Assembly (NCBI GenBank): GCA_034766995.1
Contig: CM068314.1
Span: 24,620,608-24,684,607 of the forward strand
Reading direction: 5' to 3'
Length of the DNA: 64,000 bases
Source of the DNA: Acanthacorydalis orientalis
Taxonomy: Eukaryota; Arthropoda; Insecta; Megaloptera; Corydalidae
Part shown: one piece after another, positions 60,334 through 64,000 of the stretch
How the letters are laid out: each line of letters begins with the position of its first letter
Position numbering within the stretch: the first letter of the stretch is position 1
Program-made: the position numbers and the translations under genes
Notes under the pieces: generated by a model
Seen by the model: only the letters and a program-made list of their open reading frames with translations
What the model was told of the DNA's origin: nothing
Database searches by the model: none

Positions 60334-60810
60334 TTAGGTTGGAGCAAAAATAAATGTGGTTTTTACGTATCGAGTATAAATACGCATATATCAATTAAAA
60401 ATTATATTTATTTATTCAAATAAAGACCATTGGCGTGCACGCATTTCTCCAGTCATCGAGGTTTTCGTTTCCATCACGAAATTTTTGGAACCAGTGTCGA
60501 GCTGTACGTTCACTAATTGACTCTTCGCGAAAAACCAATTTGATATTTCGAGCAGTTTCTGTTGCTTTACGTCCCAATTTAAACTCGTACAACAAAATCG
60601 CACGAATTTGCTTTTTTTCCATGACTAATTTAAGAGGTTATAACCAACAATACTAAATAATGAAAACAATAGACATAAGCTGAAATCAGTAGTGCTAATT
60701 TCATTGTTTACAATGATGTCACATGACTATAACAAAAGATAACGGTCACTAGACAAATCGGCGCCAAACACAAAATGATAAAAACTGTAATTATTTTTGC
60801 ACAAACTTAA
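60334..60810 (-). mobile_element. HTH-only mariner derivative, complete ends
   Basis: The left end TTAGGTTGGAGCAAAAATAA and the right end, reversed, TTAAGTTTGTGCAAAAATAA are inverted repeats with TA on both sides (60332-60333, 60811-60812). The length is 477 bp, so roughly 800 bp of an expected 1.28 kb is deleted. It keeps the leader, start codon and first DNA-binding helices. Confidence 0.9.
60416..60622 (-). pseudogene. Truncated mariner transposase with intact HTH frame
   Basis: An uninterrupted 68-codon frame from the natural start: MEKKQIRAILLYEFKLGRKA, ETARNIKLVFREESISERTA, RHWFQKFRDGNENLDD, then a few residues from the deletion join (ending PMVFI). This is the complete first helix-turn-helix of a mariner transposase without the second one or the catalytic core. 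It is the only mariner frame here that is intact from its start codon through a full domain. If expressed it could bind mariner ends but not cut. There is no evidence of expression, and chance preservation is possible. Confidence 0.8.
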
Positions 60811-61903
60811 TAAAAACAATATATCATCCTACTGAACTTCACACATTACAAGAGTGATTATTTATAATTTTCATAAAATTTTATTTTTCTAAATAACTTT
60901 CTTACAATTGTATACACATTTTTAATGAATAATCGCTAAATACTATACGAATGTATTACTGGACTTTAATTTCGTGATACTAAAATAATACCACACATAG
61001 AAAAACACACGTAACAATCCCTACTACATGATGTATTTAGTAATGAAAACTCCTGTATCACATACAAACATTACTAAATGAAATGTGCACGAAAAATAAA
61101 CATAGATCAAATCATAAACGCCGGCAGTACTGGCATGCGGGAGATACTACACATGCACGCACTCATCCAATCTTCACAGCTGTTAAAATTTACGATGTCC
61201 TTAACCCCGAAAATAGGATGTGAAGAAGGAAATAGAACTCAAGTCAATACCGCACCGTTAGTTTCAGTGCACGTTTTTAACTGAAACGACTTTGCGGACG
61301 TTCAGCAATAAAGTGGTAGCTGAATTGCCTTCTTGGACGTGTTGTAACAGATCGTGGGTAATTCATATTGTCCTACGCGTTGATAAATGTAAACTTGTGA
61401 CGTTGAAAGCATAGTGAGAGTAGATAATGAACTATTTATCTTGATCGGAAGAATATTATTTTCAGGTTCCAGATAATACCGAACGGAACGTATACTTTCA
61501 TTTTCACACCTTAGTTTACAGTACATTAGACGAAAATAGTAGAAAGTACAAGTATTTATAAAAAATATTTGACTTTTATATGACACGCGCAATTATATTG
61601 TACTATTTAAAAAAAATGTAATCATAGTAATACAGTTAATAACATACATTATAATATTTATGTTGTAGATCAAGCAATTTATATATATTTAATTATCAAC
61701 TAAATACAATATTAAAATAAATGCATTCTGTTAGATTATTCCCGATAATTCAAATGATATTACTACATACAAGTACATACATTGATGTTTATAAATTTAA
61801 ATGCATCAAAGGTAAGTTTCAAACTGATCAATCACTTTTATTTCTATATTACTAAAACTATTAAATTAATGTTTTTATCAACTCTTACCGTACCAATATT
61901 TAT

Positions 61904-61935
61904 TATATATATATATAGTGTGTGTGTGTGTGTTT
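61904..61935. repeat. (TA)n-(GT)n compound microsatellite
   Basis: Short TA run then about seven GT units. Confidence 0.85.
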
Positions 61936-62110
61936 ATGTGCGAACGTATATGCTTTGTTCTATATTAATAAAAAATAAATAGTTTTACTATTCATTCTTC
62001 CACATACTTTCTAAACATTAATCAATAAAACTGGAGAAAAGCATAATTTAAATTCGTTTGATTTATATACATATTATATATAACATAACTATATAATATA
62101 AACAAAATTG

Positions 62111-62139
62111 TTATATATATATATATATATATATATATA
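62111..62139. repeat. (TA)n microsatellite
   Basis: About 14 units. Confidence 0.9.
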
Positions 62140-62940
62140 ACTTCATTCTTAAAAATTCCTGAATGTCTTTATAATAAATGTTCATTCATTTCAGATTAAA
62201 GATATTATTTTCAAACTAAAAACCAAAGTGCATTAACTTTTTAAAAATAATGCCACTAAATTTTATGTTTCTGATATAGGCTTAAAGTTAACGTTTATAG
62301 TTTTATTATTAATTACAATCGCATAACTTACTAGTCCTTTATTAGTCTGCGTTTCGAATTATTCAATGTACCTTTCTAAACTACTAAAATAATTACTAGT
62401 CAAAATATAATAAACAACGATTACTATAGAAACAGTTCTTTGTAAAATACAATCTTAACTTTCAATTATTCAAACTGATGTATGTTATACACAGGATTTA
62501 AAAAATGATAAAGAAGAATGAAATGGGTCTGTTTTAAATTGTACATTTTTATTGAAACCGACAAGTTTCTATAGGTACTCAGCACCACTAAAAACAATAT
62601 GTTTACATTCTAATACAAACATTATTATTTCAATCAAATATCAGTCATTCTTGTCAATATTTTTCAACGCAAATCCACATTACAAAATACCACCATTATT
62701 TTTAAACTTTCGATACAATACAAAACTAATGACAAAATTTAACCAAATTTTTATTGAACGTGACCTCCATTTATTATTTATATAAACACTTTATTTTTAC
62801 TTCAATATATTGGTATCTATGCAATATAGTCAAGGTATTAAAAAAATATGCACTTAGTATACGTTTATTGAAAAAAAAATTATAATATATATATATATAA
62901 TAATTTTTCTTCCTGAGAGTTTTATTATCATATTCATAAA

Positions 62941-62997
62941 TACACACACAATACATACTTGGATATATAAACACACACACAGAGAGAGAAAGAGAAA
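62941..62997. repeat. (CA)n-(GA)n repeats
   Basis: CA runs with ATA breaks followed by a GA run. Confidence 0.85.
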
Positions 62998-63105
62998 TAT
63001 TTTCAATCTTTGATGATCAACTAATAAATAAGGGAGTCTCGACTTCTTATTTCAATAATGCAGAGCATTTTTTTCCACCTATTTCTAATATATATTTGAT
63101 AATCT

Positions 63106-63108
<3 letters not shown>

Positions 63109-63159
<51 letters not shown>
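63109..63159. repeat. (AT)n microsatellite
   Basis: About 25 units. Confidence 0.95.
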
Positions 63160-63163
<4 letters not shown>

Positions 63164-64000
63164 ATTCACTTAATAGACGGTATGATAAAATACACAAAAT
63201 ATACTAAAATTACTTTAATAATATATTTTACATTATATAATTCATGTATGTTGTGTTTGAGTTCTAAACATATATTTGTCTTTTATTCGTAAAACAACGG
63301 CTGAATAATTTTTCTACCTAGTCGTGAATTCGCGTCTAAATGTTTATATATTTAGCCGTTAAACTTTGTTAATTAATGCAAGAATATAAATATACGCCAG
63401 CATATATAAAATATAATATGAACTACTACTAAAATCAACAAAAACAAGATTTAAAAACAATTAAATAATTAAGCTCTAGAATTTTAAATAATCTGATAAT
63501 GAAATGTGCTTATAAACCTATTATAATTGGAGAATATTGTTTTATATAAAAAAAATAATTCATTTGTTTCGTGGCATTAAATAAAATATAAATGACATTG
63601 TTGTGATGTTTGAAGTTTTTTTAAAAAAAAATTTTTGAACTAATGTCTAAATATATATCTTACTTAGTTGGATATAAAAATGTTAATACATGTTAGAAAT
63701 AAAAATATGAATACGCCATAGTAAGAAATACATGACATAATATTAATTATGCTTATTTTGACTATAACATATCAACAAATTCAAAAAAGAAAAAGAAATT
63801 ACCATTATTGTGTTCGGTGGCCTCAATAGTTTTTTTTTATTTAGTTAGTTTGTCTTCGATGATCAATTCACTTCAATTCGATTGAACTACGATATCAGAA
63901 ATGTCATTTGTAATCAATGTACCTCCTGAATGCAACAACTATTTCATAACATCCTCTTCAATATAAACAAGTAATAGATCTAACGATAACCAACAGCATT

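Larger units (their letters stand above)
60811..64000. other. Non-coding stretch to window end
   Basis: Contains a GC-richer segment at 61080-61530 (AAACGCCGGCAGTACTGGC, GTCCTACGCGTTGATAAATG) with no assigned frame, plus microsatellites. The 96-codon minus frame at 61302-61592 has no recognisable motif. Confidence 0.5.

Noticed and set aside
60435..60656. 73-codon plus-strand frame
   Set aside because: Antisense of the mariner HTH frame at 60416-60622.
61782..61820. Possible exon ending at CAAAG/GTAAGT
   Set aside because: Donor is good, but no convincing acceptor with a pyrimidine tract precedes it.
1..64000. CRISPR array, operons, tRNA or rRNA genes
   Set aside because: Tandem repeats are all microsatellite-like with no spacer structure; no Shine-Dalgarno-spaced frames; no cloverleaf or B-box sequence was found by eye.
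1..64000. LINE, SINE or LTR retrotransposons
   Set aside because: No reverse-transcriptase motif such as YxDD, no paired long terminal repeats and no tRNA-like head with a tail repeat were seen.

Overview
This window looks like gene-poor nuclear DNA from an animal. It is strongly AT-rich by eye, full of long (TA)n, (CA)n/(GT)n and (GA)n microsatellites, and has no bacterial-type coding density. Every protein similarity I can support belongs to a decayed DNA transposon. The mixture of long TA/CA compound microsatellites with many mariner relics resembles octopus-like cephalopod DNA, but that is a guess; other AT-rich invertebrates are not excluded.

Layout. 0-6.9 kb: microsatellites, a Helitron-like 3' end (2.9 kb) and a deleted mariner (3.7-4.25 kb). 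6.9-16 kb: a fold-back MITE (6.94-7.14 kb), a possible second kind of Helitron end (8.3 kb), a mariner fragment (9.9 kb), one candidate 61-bp exon on the minus strand (10.9 kb) and unexplained GC-richer islands. 16-28.3 kb: a mariner with both ends (16.0-17.1 kb), a candidate signal-peptide exon (18.4 kb), a 5'-truncated mariner (19.0-19.6 kb), a TTAGGTGTA-ended non-autonomous element (19.6-20.2 kb), a mariner with both ends (23.6-24.8 kb) and a CAGGG-ended mariner-like element with both ends and TA duplications (27.35-28.25 kb). 28.3-39.2 kb: two more mariner relics (33.7-34.5 and 35.2-36.45 kb) in otherwise featureless AT-rich DNA. 39.2-47.3 kb: a second copy of the TTAGGTGTA element, a piggyBac-like relic (42.05-42.96 kb), another mariner relic (44.6-45.06 kb), a candidate 32-bp microexon (46.26 kb) and a second copy of the 3.7-kb deleted mariner (46.65-47.23 kb). 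47.3-64 kb: a CpG-rich island (47.6-47.87 kb), an inverted pair of Helitron-like 3' ends (50.47 and 51.11 kb), a Tc1-like relic (53.7-54.86 kb), a third type of HTH-only mariner derivative (60.33-60.81 kb) and several unexplained GC-richer islands.

How the parts relate. No cellular pathway or operon is present. The transposons include several mariner sequence groups, Tc1, a DD41D-like group, piggyBac and Helitron, and every copy is broken. Two patterns stand out. TA-targeting elements repeatedly abut (TA)n microsatellites. Short mariner derivatives keep both ends and the N-terminal DNA-binding domain but lack the catalytic core. I recognise no LINE, SINE, LTR element, tRNA, rRNA or CRISPR array. 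I found no convincing complete host gene; four candidate exons with good splice signals are listed at low confidence and could be pieces of very long introns or chance matches. I found no clear undescribed functional system.
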